The position numbers and the translations under genes are program-made. The notes under the pieces were generated by a model, which made no database searches, had not been told where the DNA came from, and saw only the letters and a list, made by a program, of their open reading frames with translations. Shown here in pieces: positions 43,001 to 51,887 of a stretch of DNA of 64,000 nucleotides. Within the stretch, counting starts at the first letter, position 1. Each line of letters begins with the position of its first letter. The DNA comes from CAVQBP01 sp963740945 (GTDB lineage: Bacteria > Bacteroidota > Ignavibacteria > Ignavibacteriales > Ignavibacteriaceae): assembly GCA_963740945.1 (NCBI GenBank), contig CAVUGE010000011.1, forward strand, positions 36,807 to 100,806, read 5' to 3'.

Positions 43001-44240
43001 AGTGGTAAACGATGGTCAGAAAGTTAAAAAACGTCAACCGTTATATAATCATGATCCTTATAATTCAGTAATCCTATCTGATATTGCCGGTCGTGTAAAG
43101 TTTGTTGATTTAATTGATACTGCCACACTTCAACAGGTAACAGATGAACAAACAGGTCACGTTCAGAAAGTTGTTATTGAATCGAAGGATAAAACTTTAA
43201 CTCCAAGTATTTCAATTGAAGCTGATGACGGGACGAAGAAATCTTTTAATATCCCGACGAGAGCATATCTTTCAGTTGAAGAAGGAGAGACAATTGTTCC
43301 CGGAACTATCCTTGCAAAAATTTCCAAGCAGGCAACAAAAAGCCGTGATATTACCGGCGGATTACCAAGGGTAACAGAACTTTTTGAAGCCAGAAGCCCC
43401 CAGGAACCTGCTATTGTTTCTGAAATTGAAGGTACGGTTAGATTTGGTGCAAGGAAGAAAGGTTCAAGAGAAATATTAGTATCGGCTCCGGATGGTTCTG
43501 ACGAGAAAAAATATAATGTTCCATTAGGAAAACATGTGCTTGTTCAGGAAAATGATGAAATTCCAGCGGGTGAAAAAATAACAGATGGACCTATTAATCC
43601 GCATGATATTCTGAAAATTAAAGGAACAAGTGCCGTACAGGAATATCTTGTAAATGAAATTCAGGACGTTTATAGATTACAGGGTGTAAAAATTAATGAT
43701 AAACACATAGAAGTAATCGTTCGACAAATGCTTCAGAAAATTAAAATTGTTTCTCCCGGTGATACGAGATTTCTTGAAGAAGATATCGTTGGTAGGAATG
43801 AATTTATCGAGGAAAACGAAAAAACTTCTTCAATGGTATATATTGATGATAAGGGTGACTCACGATATAAAGATGGTCAGCTTATTCTAAAGAACAAAGT
43901 TAGAGAGATTAATTCGGATCTATCAAGGAAAGACAAAAAGCAGCTTATTACCAGGGATGCTTTTGCAGCCACATTTGAACATGTACTTTTAGGTATAACT
44001 CAAGCTGCTCTTTCTACTGAAAGCTTTATCTCTGCAGCATCATTCCAGGAAACTACAAAAGTTCTAGCAAATGCTGCAACAGAAGCAAAGGTTGATCACC
44101 TGCTTGGATTAAAAGAAAATGTTGTAATGGGTCATTTAATTCCAGCCGGAACAGGATTGAAGAAATATAGAAATATTATTTTGAAGGCTGAAGAAGTTCC
44201 TGCTGAAGTAGAGTCGAAGGAAGAAGTCCAGGCACAATAA
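40008..44240 (+). CDS. rpoC: DNA-directed RNA polymerase subunit beta'
   Basis: The 1410-residue catalytic subunit. The N-terminal zinc site is CFCGKYKRIRYKGIICDRCG (near residues 66-85). The Mg-binding NADFDGD motif lies near 470 and the second zinc site (CESKRGVCAKCYGRNL) near 885-900. The trigger-loop and bridge-helix blocks (ARGSQEQVRQLAGMRGLM) are present. The last 20 residues are acidic. It ends the rif operon and is followed by a strong terminator. Confidence 0.98.
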   Translation: MPYRVQENAMRDISSITIGLASPDDILSRSYGEVTKPETINYRSFRPEKDGLFCEKIFGPTRDWECFCGKYKRIRYKGIICDRCGVEVTQKSVRRERMGHIGLAVPVAHIWFFRAQPSKIGNIIGLSLKELEKIIYYESYVVLNPGPTGLHRLDLISEDQYFEVINSIPEGNEKLDEDDPNKFVAKIGGDAVKDILKHTDVEKLSKDLRSQLKEETSQQKKAELLKRLRVLEAFKEEENKIPNKPEWMVLNYIPVIPPELRPLVPLEGGRFATSDLNDLYRRVIIRNNRLKRLIDIKAPEVILRNEKRMLQESVDALFDNSRRGSAVRSDNNRPLKSLSDMLKGKQGRFRQNLLGKRVDYSGRSVIVVGPELKLHQCGLPKDMAVELFKPFIIRKLIDRGHNKTVKSARKVVDRKDPIIWDILAKIIEGHPILLNRAPTLHRLGIQAFQPILIDGRAIQLHPMVCTAFNADFDGDQMAVHVPLSYEAQLEAALLMLSSHNILSPQNGSPIVVPTQDIVLGCYYLTKLREGEKGEGMQFGTSDEVIIAYNSRVIGLHAKIKVKVDGEMIETTVGRVIFNQIVPKEMGFFNQLLIKKTFGGFIGQMFLRMGNKVTAKFLDDLKDIGFRYSTAGGLSVSYGDMIIPEEKVNLISKADKKVESILNEHEQGVITDAERYNKIIDVWTHTTNDVARALMDKIRGHNQGFNSLHMMVDSGARGSQEQVRQLAGMRGLMMKPQKTLSGQAGEIIENPIVANFKEGLSVLEYFISTHGARKGLADTALKTADAGYLTRRLVDVAQDVIISEIDCGTILGIEITALKDVEQEREPLGERITGRVAQEDVYDPRTDELIISAGEMITEEIANKIEDSSIDSVYIRTVLTCESKRGVCAKCYGRNLTNGKLVEIGESVGIIAAQSIGEPGTQLTLRTFHLGGTSSRIASQSQVEATTEGIVKFERIRYVEKSDFLGTVKVVTGRRGSIGIYDDNNRQMKKYDVPYGAELVVNDGQKVKKRQPLYNHDPYNSVILSDIAGRVKFVDLIDTATLQQVTDEQTGHVQKVVIESKDKTLTPSISIEADDGTKKSFNIPTRAYLSVEEGETIVPGTILAKISKQATKSRDITGGLPRVTELFEARSPQEPAIVSEIEGTVRFGARKKGSREILVSAPDGSDEKKYNVPLGKHVLVQENDEIPAGEKITDGPINPHDILKIKGTSAVQEYLVNEIQDVYRLQGVKINDKHIEVIVRQMLQKIKIVSPGDTRFLEEDIVGRNEFIEENEKTSSMVYIDDKGDSRYKDGQLILKNKVREINSDLSRKDKKQLITRDAFAATFEHVLLGITQAALSTESFISAASFQETTKVLANAATEAKVDHLLGLKENVVMGHLIPAGTGLKKYRNIILKAEEVPAEVESKEEVQAQ

Positions 44241-44260
44241 ATTAATTATATTATATTTAT

Positions 44261-44293
44261 AAATCCGGTTTTTTACAGAAAACCGGATTTTTT
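44261..44293 (+). terminator. Intrinsic terminator after rpoC
   Basis: AAATCCGGTTTT at 44,261-44,272 and AAAACCGGATTT at 44,279-44,290 form a perfect 12 bp stem with a TTACAG loop, running into TTTTTT. It ends the rif operon. Confidence 0.9.
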
Positions 44294-44452
44294 ATATTAA
44301 AAATAATAGATATTCTATAATTTTTTGGAATTATTTTTAATATTAAACATAGATTATAATTTCTGTTACCGCTAACAGGCAGTATGGTATGCTTATTTTA
44401 GCTCTTATATATATTGTAAAAGCGGGAAGAGTTAAAATAATATTTAGTTTTC

Positions 44453-44481
44453 TTGACAAATTTTATACTTAATCCTATATT
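44453..44481 (+). promoter_or_regulatory. str operon promoter, sigma70-like
   Basis: TTGACA at 44,453-44,458 and TATATT at 44,476-44,481 are spaced by exactly 17 bp, 44 bp ahead of the rpsL start codon. This is a full consensus -35 with a five-of-six -10. It follows the rpoC terminator, so str transcription begins here. Confidence 0.75.
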
Positions 44482-44525
44482 TAAAGTCTGAAATTTTTTT
44501 GAATTTATTGATCTAAGGAGATTTT

Positions 44526-44903
44526 GTGCCCACAATAAATCAGTTGGTTAGAAAAGGAAGAACGCAGATATTAGCAAAGAAAAAAGCCCCTGCTCTTGAT
44601 GCTTGTCCGCAGAAGAGAGGTGTTTGTACTAGAGTGTATACAACAACGCCTAAAAAGCCGAATTCAGCTTTAAGAAAAGTAGCCAGAGTAAGATTAACTA
44701 ACAGTATGGAAGTTACGGCTTATATTCCGGGTGAAGGGCACAATTTACAGGAACACTCTATCGTTTTAATTAGGGGCGGAAGAATAAAAGATCTACCTGG
44801 TGTTAGGTATCATATTGTAAGAGGTACATTGGATACCAGCGGTGTAGAAGATCGCAAGCAAGGAAGATCTAAATACGGAGCTAAAAAACCAAAAGTTAAA
44901 TAA
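44526..44903 (+). CDS. rpsL: 30S ribosomal protein S12
   Basis: A 125-residue S12 beginning with GTG after AAGGAG. The loops TTPKKPNSALRK and GGRIKDLPGVRYH keep the lysines whose change gives streptomycin resistance, so the protein looks wild type. It monitors codon-anticodon pairing in the A site. First gene of the str operon, 3 bp before rpsG. Confidence 0.98.
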   Translation: MPTINQLVRKGRTQILAKKKAPALDACPQKRGVCTRVYTTTPKKPNSALRKVARVRLTNSMEVTAYIPGEGHNLQEHSIVLIRGGRIKDLPGVRYHIVRGTLDTSGVEDRKQGRSKYGAKKPKVK

Positions 44904-44906
44904 TCT

Positions 44907-45374
44907 ATGAGAAAGAAAAGAGCAGAAAAAAAATATCTGAAACCTGATCCGAAATTTAATGATGTTATGGTTTCTAAGTTTATCAATTGTATAATGTACG
45001 ATGGTAAAAAATCAAAAGCACGTCATGTTGTATATGAAGCTTTTGATCTTATTGAAAATAGAACTCAAAAACCAGGATTGGAAATATTCAAAAAGGCATT
45101 GGGTAATGTTCAGCCTATTATTGAAGTTAGAAGTCGAAGAGTTGGCGGCGCAACATATCAGGTACCTACCGAAGTAAGACCTGAAAGAAGGCTTGCACTT
45201 GCTTTAAGATGGATAAAGAAATATGCCAGAGATCGTAACGATAAATCAATGTCTTTAAAATTAGCTTCGGAATTGATTTCAGCATCTAACGGAGAGGGCT
45301 CTGCCGTTAAGAAAAAAGAAGATACTCATAAAATGGCTGAAGCGAATAAGGCATTCGCTCATTTTAGGTGGTAA
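44907..45374 (+). CDS. rpsG: 30S ribosomal protein S7
   Basis: A 155-residue S7 of usual bacterial length with RRVGGATYQVPTEVRPERRLALALRWI and the C-terminal KMAEANKAFAHFRW. It nucleates assembly of the 30S head and is a known translational repressor of str mRNA in E. coli. Confidence 0.98.
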   Translation: MRKKRAEKKYLKPDPKFNDVMVSKFINCIMYDGKKSKARHVVYEAFDLIENRTQKPGLEIFKKALGNVQPIIEVRSRRVGGATYQVPTEVRPERRLALALRWIKKYARDRNDKSMSLKLASELISASNGEGSAVKKKEDTHKMAEANKAFAHFRW

Positions 45375-45419
45375 TATATTTTATATGTTTTGAAGAAATA
45401 GAAAGTAGATTGAATAAAA

Positions 45420-47519
45420 ATGGCAGTTAGGCTAACTATAGAAAAAGTTCGAAATATCGGTATTATGGCGCATATTGATGCCGGTAAAACGACAACTACA
45501 GAAAGAATTCTTTTTTATACAGGTAAATTACATCGTTTAGGCGAAGTACATGACGGTGCTGCAACTATGGATTGGATGGAGCAGGAAAAAGAAAGAGGGA
45601 TTACAATTACAAGTGCTGCAACTACTTGTTTTTGGAATAATCACCAAATTAATATTATTGATACACCCGGTCATGTAGATTTTACTGTTGAAGTTGAAAG
45701 ATCATTAAGAGTATTAGATGGAGCAGTCGCATTATTTTGTGCAGTCGGCGGAGTTGAACCGCAATCGGAAACGGTATGGAGACAAGCAGATAAATATAAA
45801 GTTCCGAGAATTGCATTTGTAAATAAAATGGATAGAACGGGAGCAGATTTTTATAACGTTTTACAAATGATGAAAGATAGATTAAGCGCTAATGCTATCC
45901 CGATAAATCTTCCAATCGGGGAAGGTGATATATTTTCAGGTGTAATTGATTTAATTTCTTTTAAAGCACGAATGTATCATGAAGAAACTTTCGGAGCTAC
46001 TTTTAATGAACTTGAAATACCCCATGATCTAATTGAGTTAGCAAATAAATATAGGACGGAAATGCTCGAAGCGGTTTCCGATGTTGATGATACATTACTT
46101 GAAAAATATCTGGATGGAAAAGACATAAGTGAATCTGAGGTTAAAGATGTATTAAGAAGAGCGACTATTGAATTGAAAATAATTCCTGTTCTATGCGGTT
46201 CGGCTTTTAAAAATAAAGGTATACAAAAATTACTCGATTCTGTTATTGATTTCTTACCATCACCTCTTGATTATAAAGAAATAGAAGCTCATCATATTGG
46301 TATTAATGACAGTGTCAAAAGAAAGATAGATGAAAAAGAAAAATTTACTGCTTTAGCTTTTAAAATAATGAACGATCCATATGTAGGAAAATTAACCTTT
46401 TTTAGAGTTTATTCCGGAACATTGAAGGCAGGTTCATATATATATAATGCAGTAAGTGAGAAAAAAGAGAGAATAAGCCGACTTCTTCAAATGCATGCTA
46501 ATCATAGAGAAGAGATTGAAGAGGTAAGAGCTGGTGATATAGCTGCTGCTGTCGGGTTGAAACATACTAAAACAGGTGATACATTATGTTCGGAAGAAGA
46601 CCCTGTTTTGCTTGAAAAAATTGTTTTCCCGGAGCCGGTTATACAAATTGCCATTGAACCGAAAACAAAAGCTGATCAGGATAAATTGTCTGAATCCCTG
46701 GTTAAACTGGCAGATGAAGATCCTACTTTTCAGATTAAGGTTGATGCTGAAACCGGACAAACTTTAATCAGCGGTATGGGTGAACTGCATCTTGAGATAC
46801 TTGTCGATAGAATGAAAAGAGAGTTTAAAGTTGAAGCAAATGTTGGTAAACCTCAAGTAGCATATAGGGAATCGATAACACAGACAGTTAATGCCGAAGG
46901 TAAATTTATTAAACAATCGGGAGGACGCGGTAAGTATGGACATGTGTGGATTGAATTAAGTCCAAATGAACCTGGGAAAGGATATGAATTTACTAATGGA
47001 ATTGTTGGCGGTACAGTTCCAAGAGAGTATATTCCCGCAGTATCTGCTGGAATTCAAGAAGCTATGAGAAATGGAGTAATTGCCGGTTTTCCTGTTGTTG
47101 ATATAAAAGCGAAAATTTATGATGGTTCTTATCACGATGTAGATTCAGATGAAATATCCTTTAAAGTAGCCGGATCACTTGCCTTTAAAGAAGGAGCTAG
47201 GAAGGCGAAACCCGTTCTATTAGAGCCTGTAATGGATGTAGAAGTAGTGACTCCTGAAGAATATTTAGGCGATGTTATGGGGGACTTAAATTCCCGGAGA
47301 GGAAAGATTGAGGGTTTCTCTGCAAGAAAAGATGCCCAAGTGATAACGGCAACAGTCCCTTTGTCTGAAATGTTTGGTTATGCAACAATATTAAGATCAA
47401 TGACTCAAGGGCGTGCGATTTATACAATGCAGTTTTCACATTATTCGGAAGTCCCAAAATCTTTGGCGGATGAAATAGCTGAGAAATCGTTAGGTAAAAA
47501 ATCATTAACAAACGCATAA
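45420..47519 (+). CDS. fusA: Elongation factor G
   Basis: A 699-residue translocation GTPase. G motifs are AHIDAGKTTTTE (residues 17-28), DTPGHVDF and NKMD. Domains II to V are complete, ending at HYSEVPKSLADEIAEK. It lies in the conserved rpsG-fusA-tuf order. No second fusA is in the window. Confidence 0.98.
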   Translation: MAVRLTIEKVRNIGIMAHIDAGKTTTTERILFYTGKLHRLGEVHDGAATMDWMEQEKERGITITSAATTCFWNNHQINIIDTPGHVDFTVEVERSLRVLDGAVALFCAVGGVEPQSETVWRQADKYKVPRIAFVNKMDRTGADFYNVLQMMKDRLSANAIPINLPIGEGDIFSGVIDLISFKARMYHEETFGATFNELEIPHDLIELANKYRTEMLEAVSDVDDTLLEKYLDGKDISESEVKDVLRRATIELKIIPVLCGSAFKNKGIQKLLDSVIDFLPSPLDYKEIEAHHIGINDSVKRKIDEKEKFTALAFKIMNDPYVGKLTFFRVYSGTLKAGSYIYNAVSEKKERISRLLQMHANHREEIEEVRAGDIAAAVGLKHTKTGDTLCSEEDPVLLEKIVFPEPVIQIAIEPKTKADQDKLSESLVKLADEDPTFQIKVDAETGQTLISGMGELHLEILVDRMKREFKVEANVGKPQVAYRESITQTVNAEGKFIKQSGGRGKYGHVWIELSPNEPGKGYEFTNGIVGGTVPREYIPAVSAGIQEAMRNGVIAGFPVVDIKAKIYDGSYHDVDSDEISFKVAGSLAFKEGARKAKPVLLEPVMDVEVVTPEEYLGDVMGDLNSRRGKIEGFSARKDAQVITATVPLSEMFGYATILRSMTQGRAIYTMQFSHYSEVPKSLADEIAEKSLGKKSLTNA

Positions 47520-47551
47520 AAATTAATAGAATTATAAAAAAGGAGAAATAG

Positions 47552-48760
47552 ATGGCAAAAGAAAAATTTAATAGGAATAAGCCTCATGTTAACGTAGGCA
47601 CAATCGGTCACGTAGACCATGGTAAAACTACATTAACTGCTGCCATCACTATGGCTCTCGCTAAAAAAGGCTTATCGCAAATAAGAACATTTGATAGCAT
47701 TGATAATGCACCCGAAGAAAGAGAAAGAGGTATTACCATTGCAACTGCCCATGTAGAATATTCTACCGAAGCAAGACACTATGCTCATGTTGATTGTCCT
47801 GGTCATGCTGATTATGTCAAGAATATGATTACCGGTGCTGCACAAATGGATGGAGCAATCTTGGTTGTAGCCGCAACCGATGGACCAATGCCTCAAACGA
47901 GAGAACACATTCTCCTTGCACGTCAGGTAGGTGTTCCGCGAATAGTAGTATTTATGAATAAAATTGATATGGTTGATGATCCGGAATTACTCGAATTAGT
48001 TGAAGTAGAGTTGAGGGATCTTTTAAATGAATATGAATTCCCCGGAGATGAAATCCCGATTATTCAGGGATCCGCATTGCAGGCATTAGAAGCTGCATCG
48101 AATACGGAAACTACAGTTGATGATCCAAGATTAAAATGTATCTGGGAGTTAATGAAAGCTGTTGATGAATATATCCCTTTACCTGAAAGAGATACAAATA
48201 AACCGTTTTTGATGCCGGTTGAAGATGTATTTTCAATTACCGGCCGTGGTACAGTTGCAACAGGAAGAGTCGAAAGAGGACAGGTAAAGTTATATGAGGA
48301 AGTTGAATTAATCGGGCTTGGTGTTCATAAAAAAACTGTTGTTACCGGGATTGAAATGTTTAGAAAGGAACTTGATTCGGCAATTGCAGGTGATAATGCT
48401 GGTATTCTTTTAAGAGGTGTTGACAAAAAAGAAATTGAGAGAGGAATGGTGCTTGCGAAAACCGGTTCCATTACACCTCACAAGAAATTCGAAGGTAATG
48501 TGTATATTCTTTCCAAAGATGAAGGCGGTCGTCATACACCTTTCTTTAATGGATATAGACCACAATTTTATTTCAGAACTACAGATGTTACAGGTATTGC
48601 ACATTTACCCGAAGGTACTGAAATGGTTATGCCTGGAGATAGAGTAATGCTTTCCATCGATTTAATTTCTGAAATCGCGATGGAAGAAGGTTTACGTTTT
48701 GCTATCCGCGAAGGTGGTAGAACTGTCGGTGCTGGAGTAGTAACTAAAATTATTGAATGA
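47552..48760 (+). CDS. tuf: Elongation factor Tu
   Basis: A 402-residue EF-Tu. G motifs are GHVDHGKTTLTAA, DCPGHADY and MNKIDMVDD; the usual Cys of NKCD is Ile, as in some other phyla. Switch I has EERERGITI, and domains II and III end at VGAGVVTKIIE. It delivers aminoacyl-tRNA to the ribosome. It is the only tuf in the window, at the str site; the alternative position beside tRNA-Thr is empty. Confidence 0.98.
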   Translation: MAKEKFNRNKPHVNVGTIGHVDHGKTTLTAAITMALAKKGLSQIRTFDSIDNAPEERERGITIATAHVEYSTEARHYAHVDCPGHADYVKNMITGAAQMDGAILVVAATDGPMPQTREHILLARQVGVPRIVVFMNKIDMVDDPELLELVEVELRDLLNEYEFPGDEIPIIQGSALQALEAASNTETTVDDPRLKCIWELMKAVDEYIPLPERDTNKPFLMPVEDVFSITGRGTVATGRVERGQVKLYEEVELIGLGVHKKTVVTGIEMFRKELDSAIAGDNAGILLRGVDKKEIERGMVLAKTGSITPHKKFEGNVYILSKDEGGRHTPFFNGYRPQFYFRTTDVTGIAHLPEGTEMVMPGDRVMLSIDLISEIAMEEGLRFAIREGGRTVGAGVVTKIIE

Positions 48761-48780
48761 TAAAAGAGATATTAACCGAA

Positions 48781-48805
48781 AAGGGAGTTCTGAAACTCCC
48801 TTTTT
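48781..48805 (+). terminator. Intrinsic terminator between tuf and rpsJ
   Basis: AAGGGAGTT, loop CTGA and AACTCCCTT give a perfect stem followed directly by a T-tract. It separates the str genes from the S10 cluster. Only 29 bp lie between it and rpsJ, so S10 expression must depend on read-through or on a promoter overlapping this site. Confidence 0.85.
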
Positions 48806-48833
48806 CTTTCTAATTTTATTAAGGAGTACTTAG

Positions 48834-49142
48834 GTGCCAGGTCAAAAGATAAGAATTAAATTGAAATCATATGATCATATATTGATTGATAAATCGACCG
48901 AGAAAATTATTAAAACGGTGAGAAGTACCGGAGCGGTTGTATCTGGTCCAATTCCTTTACCAACAAGGAGAACGCTTTATACTGTTTTAAGATCTCCTCA
49001 TGTAGATAAAAAATCTAGAGAGCAGTTTGAAACCAGGGCTCATAAAAGAATAATTGATATACATAATTCAAATAATAAAACCGTCGATTCACTTAGCAAA
49101 TTGGATATTCCGGCGGGTGTTGATATAGAGATCAAGCTTTAA
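48834..49142 (+). CDS. rpsJ: 30S ribosomal protein S10
   Basis: A 102-residue S10 (NusE) with a GTG start and AAGGAG ahead. It has GPIPLPTRRTLYTVLRSPHVDKKSREQFETR. It is both a 30S head protein and the partner of NusB in antitermination. First gene of the S10 cluster. Confidence 0.98.
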   Translation: MPGQKIRIKLKSYDHILIDKSTEKIIKTVRSTGAVVSGPIPLPTRRTLYTVLRSPHVDKKSREQFETRAHKRIIDIHNSNNKTVDSLSKLDIPAGVDIEIKL

Positions 49143-49153
49143 AGGATTTTAAG

Positions 49154-49778
49154 ATGTCTGGTATAATTGGTAGAAAAATTGGGATGTCAAATGTTTTTAA
49201 TGCAACAGGTGATTTAATACCTGTTACTATAATAAAAGCCGGTCCCTGTAAAATAGTTTCAATAAGAACATCCAGGTAAAGATGGCTATAATGCTCTTCA
49301 ACTTGGATTTGAAGAAAAAAAAGAAAAGAATGTAACTAAACCTGTAAGCGGTCAGTTTAAGAAGAATAATCTTACTCCGGTTGCACATTTGAAGGAGTTT
49401 AATTTCTCTTCGGTTGACGAATTTAAAATTGGTGATGAAGTTAAGGTAGATTTATTTAAAGAAGGAGAAAAGATAAAGGTAAGAGGGAAAAGTAAAGGAA
49501 AAGGATTTCAAGGCGTAATGAAGAGACATGGCTTTGGCGGAGTTGGCGGAACTACTCACGGTCAAAGCGATAGATTAAGGGCACCCGGTTCTATCGGAGC
49601 TAGCTCTTATCCGTCCAGAGTTTTTAAGGGACAAAGAATGGCGGGACGGAAAGGTTATGAAAACGTTACTGTTTCTAATCTCACTGTAGAAAAAATTTTT
49701 CCTGGAGAGAATTTAATATTTGTTAAAGGAGCTGTTCCAGGGTCTATAAATTCAATTGTAGAATTGTTAAAGAAATAA
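49154..49778 (+). CDS. rplC: 50S ribosomal protein L3, apparent frameshift
   Basis: The ATG at 49,154 opens an L3 N-terminus (MSGIIGRKIGMSNVF...VTIIKAGPCKIV) that stops at TAA 49,277 after 41 residues. The other frame continues from GGT at 49,275 as GKDGYNALQLGFEEKK to the normal end at 49,778. One extra base at about 49,270-49,272 (ACATCCAGG in place of ACACCAGG, which would give IRTPGKDG) explains the break. Restored length is about 207 residues, normal for L3. L3 is essential, so the break is probably a sequence error. The protein lies near the peptidyl-transferase centre. Confidence 0.93.
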
Positions 49779-49783
49779 AGTTT

Positions 49784-50431
49784 ATGAAGCTTGAATTATA
49801 TAAAATAGATGGTACGTCTTCAACTGAAAAAGTTGAGCTTGATGATGATATATTTGGAATTGAACCGAATGATCATGCAATTTATCTTGCCGTAAAAGCA
49901 TATTTAGCAAATCAGAGGCAGGGTACTCATAAAGCAAAAGAGCGTTCCGAAGTTCGTGGAGGTGGTAAGAAACCATGGAAGCAAAAAGGGAGAGGTGGAG
50001 CTCGTGCTGGTACTATAAGATCTCCTTTATGGGTTGGAGGGGGAACAATTTTTGGTCCACGTCCTAGGGATTATCGTCAAAATTTACCAAAGAAAGTGAA
50101 AAATTTAGCGCGAAAATCTGCATTAAGTTATAAAGTTAAGGACGAACAATTATATATTGTTGAAGATTTTAATTTTGAACAGCCAAAAACAAAAGAGTTT
50201 GCAAGTATACTTGATGCTTTAAAATTAAACGGTAAAAAAGTTCTGCTGCTTACAAATGGAACTCAGGAATCAGTGTATAAGTCAGGCCGTAATATTGAAA
50301 AAGTTAAAATATTAGAAGCAAATAAAGCTTCCACATATGATATATTAAATAATCAGATTTTACTAATGCAAAAAAGTGCTTTAGATATAGTTCAAAATTT
50401 TTTTGCTAAAAAAGAGAAGGTAGTAAGCTGA
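49784..50431 (+). CDS. rplD: 50S ribosomal protein L4
   Basis: A 215-residue L4. The extended tunnel loop GGGKKPWKQKGRGGARAGTIRSP (near residues 58-80) is intact and keeps the residues around which macrolide-resistance mutations occur. In E. coli L4 also represses the S10 operon. Starts 5 bp after rplC. Confidence 0.97.
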   Translation: MKLELYKIDGTSSTEKVELDDDIFGIEPNDHAIYLAVKAYLANQRQGTHKAKERSEVRGGGKKPWKQKGRGGARAGTIRSPLWVGGGTIFGPRPRDYRQNLPKKVKNLARKSALSYKVKDEQLYIVEDFNFEQPKTKEFASILDALKLNGKKVLLLTNGTQESVYKSGRNIEKVKILEANKASTYDILNNQILLMQKSALDIVQNFFAKKEKVVS

Positions 50432-50432
50432 T

Positions 50433-50726
50433 ATGCATGAAGTATTAATTAGGCCCCTGATAACCGAAAAGATGACAAACCTTACGGCTGAGCATGGTCA
50501 GTACGGTTTTTTGGTAAACCCAAAATCAAATAAAATTGAGATTGCCAAAGCCATAGAGAAGAAATTCAATGTTCATGTTTTAGAAATAAAAACTATTAAA
50601 CACCATGGAAAGACAAAAACTCAGTTTAGAAAAAGCGGTAGATTTGTTGGAAGGACTCCTAAATATAAAAAAGCAATAGTCACTCTGAAAGAGGGTGAAA
50701 CAATAGAATTAATAGAACAAGTTTAG
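50433..50726 (+). CDS. rplW: 50S ribosomal protein L23
   Basis: A 97-residue L23 (VLIRPLITEKMTNL, GRTPKYKKAIVTLKEGETIEL). It lies at the tunnel exit and docks trigger factor and SRP. One base separates it from rplD. Confidence 0.97.
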   Translation: MHEVLIRPLITEKMTNLTAEHGQYGFLVNPKSNKIEIAKAIEKKFNVHVLEIKTIKHHGKTKTQFRKSGRFVGRTPKYKKAIVTLKEGETIELIEQV

Positions 50727-50743
50727 TGTAGGCAGGAATTTAA

Positions 50744-51571
50744 ATGGGTATAAAAAAATTAAAACCGGTAACTCCAGGTACTAGATTTAGGTCAAATTCT
50801 ACTTTTGAAGAAATAACTAGAGACACTCCAGAAAAATCTTTGACAGTGGCATTAAAGAAATCCGGAGGGAGAAATAATTTAGGAAGGGTTACATCCAGAT
50901 TTATTGGTGGTGGACATAAAAGAAGATATAGAATCATTGATTTTAAAAGAAATAAACATGGTGTTCCGGCAAAAGTTTTTTCGATTGAATATGATCCGAA
51001 CCGATCTTCAAGGATAGCACTGCTTCATTATCATGATGGAGAAAAAAGATATATAATCGCGCCTGAAGGTTTGAAGGTAGGAGATACAATTAACTCCGGC
51101 CCCGGAAGTGATATTATTATTGGCAATGCACTTCCATTAAGGGAAATGCCTCTCGGAAGTTTTGTTCATAATGTTGAATTAAAACCTGGAAAAGGAGGTC
51201 AACTTGGAAGAAGTGCTGGTTCTTCATTGCAATTAATGGCTAAAGAAGGAGAATTTGCACAGCTTAAAATGCCATCGGGTGAAGTTCGTTTGGTTAAATT
51301 GAACTGTATGGCTACATATGGAGTTGTGGGAAATTCAGATCAGGAAAATATCAGTCTCGGAAAAGCCGGAAGAAACAGGTGGCTAGGTAAGAGGCCGCAT
51401 GTCAGAGGTGTTGCTATGAATCCTGTTGATCATCCTATGGGAGGCGGTGAAGGAAAAACTTCGGGTGGTGGTCATCCGGTTTCACCATGGGGGCAAAAAG
51501 CCAAAGGTTTGAAAACTAGAAAGCATAAAAAGGAATCTAATAAATTCATTATAAAAAGACGAAATAAATAG
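50744..51571 (+). CDS. rplB: 50S ribosomal protein L2
   Basis: A 275-residue L2. The conserved MNPVDHPMGGGEGKTSGGG block, with the histidine near 229 that is important for peptidyl transfer, is present, as are the basic N- and C-termini (KTRKHKKESNKFIIKRR). Normal length. Confidence 0.98.
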   Translation: MGIKKLKPVTPGTRFRSNSTFEEITRDTPEKSLTVALKKSGGRNNLGRVTSRFIGGGHKRRYRIIDFKRNKHGVPAKVFSIEYDPNRSSRIALLHYHDGEKRYIIAPEGLKVGDTINSGPGSDIIIGNALPLREMPLGSFVHNVELKPGKGGQLGRSAGSSLQLMAKEGEFAQLKMPSGEVRLVKLNCMATYGVVGNSDQENISLGKAGRNRWLGKRPHVRGVAMNPVDHPMGGGEGKTSGGGHPVSPWGQKAKGLKTRKHKKESNKFIIKRRNK

Positions 51572-51580
51572 AAAGATATT

Positions 51581-51868
51581 ATGCCAAGATCGGTTAAAAA
51601 AGGTCCCTTTGTAGATATAAATCTTGCTATGAAAATAGACCAGCTGAATCAGACTAATCAGAAAAGAATCATTAAAACCTGGTCAAGAGCTTCTACAATT
51701 ACACCGGATTTTGTTGGACATACAATCGCTGTTCATAATGGCAACAAAATGATACCTGTATATATTACGGAAAACATGGTTGGGCATAAATTAGGTGAAT
51801 TTGCTCCTACAAGAATTTTCCGAGGACATCCGGGTACAAAAGCTGAAAAGGCATCCAAGGTTAAATAG
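51581..51868 (+). CDS. rpsS: 30S ribosomal protein S19
   Basis: A 95-residue S19 (MPRSVKKGPFVD, ITENMVGHKLGEFAPTRIFRGH). It forms a head complex with S13. Ten bp after rplB. Confidence 0.98.
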   Translation: MPRSVKKGPFVDINLAMKIDQLNQTNQKRIIKTWSRASTITPDFVGHTIAVHNGNKMIPVYITENMVGHKLGEFAPTRIFRGHPGTKAEKASKVK

Positions 51869-51887
51869 AAAAGGAATTTTAGTTAAA

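Noticed and set aside
49389..49778. A separate 129-residue gene starting at MKEFNFSS
   Set aside because: It is only the downstream part of the frameshifted rplC; upstream sequence in the same frame is clearly L3.
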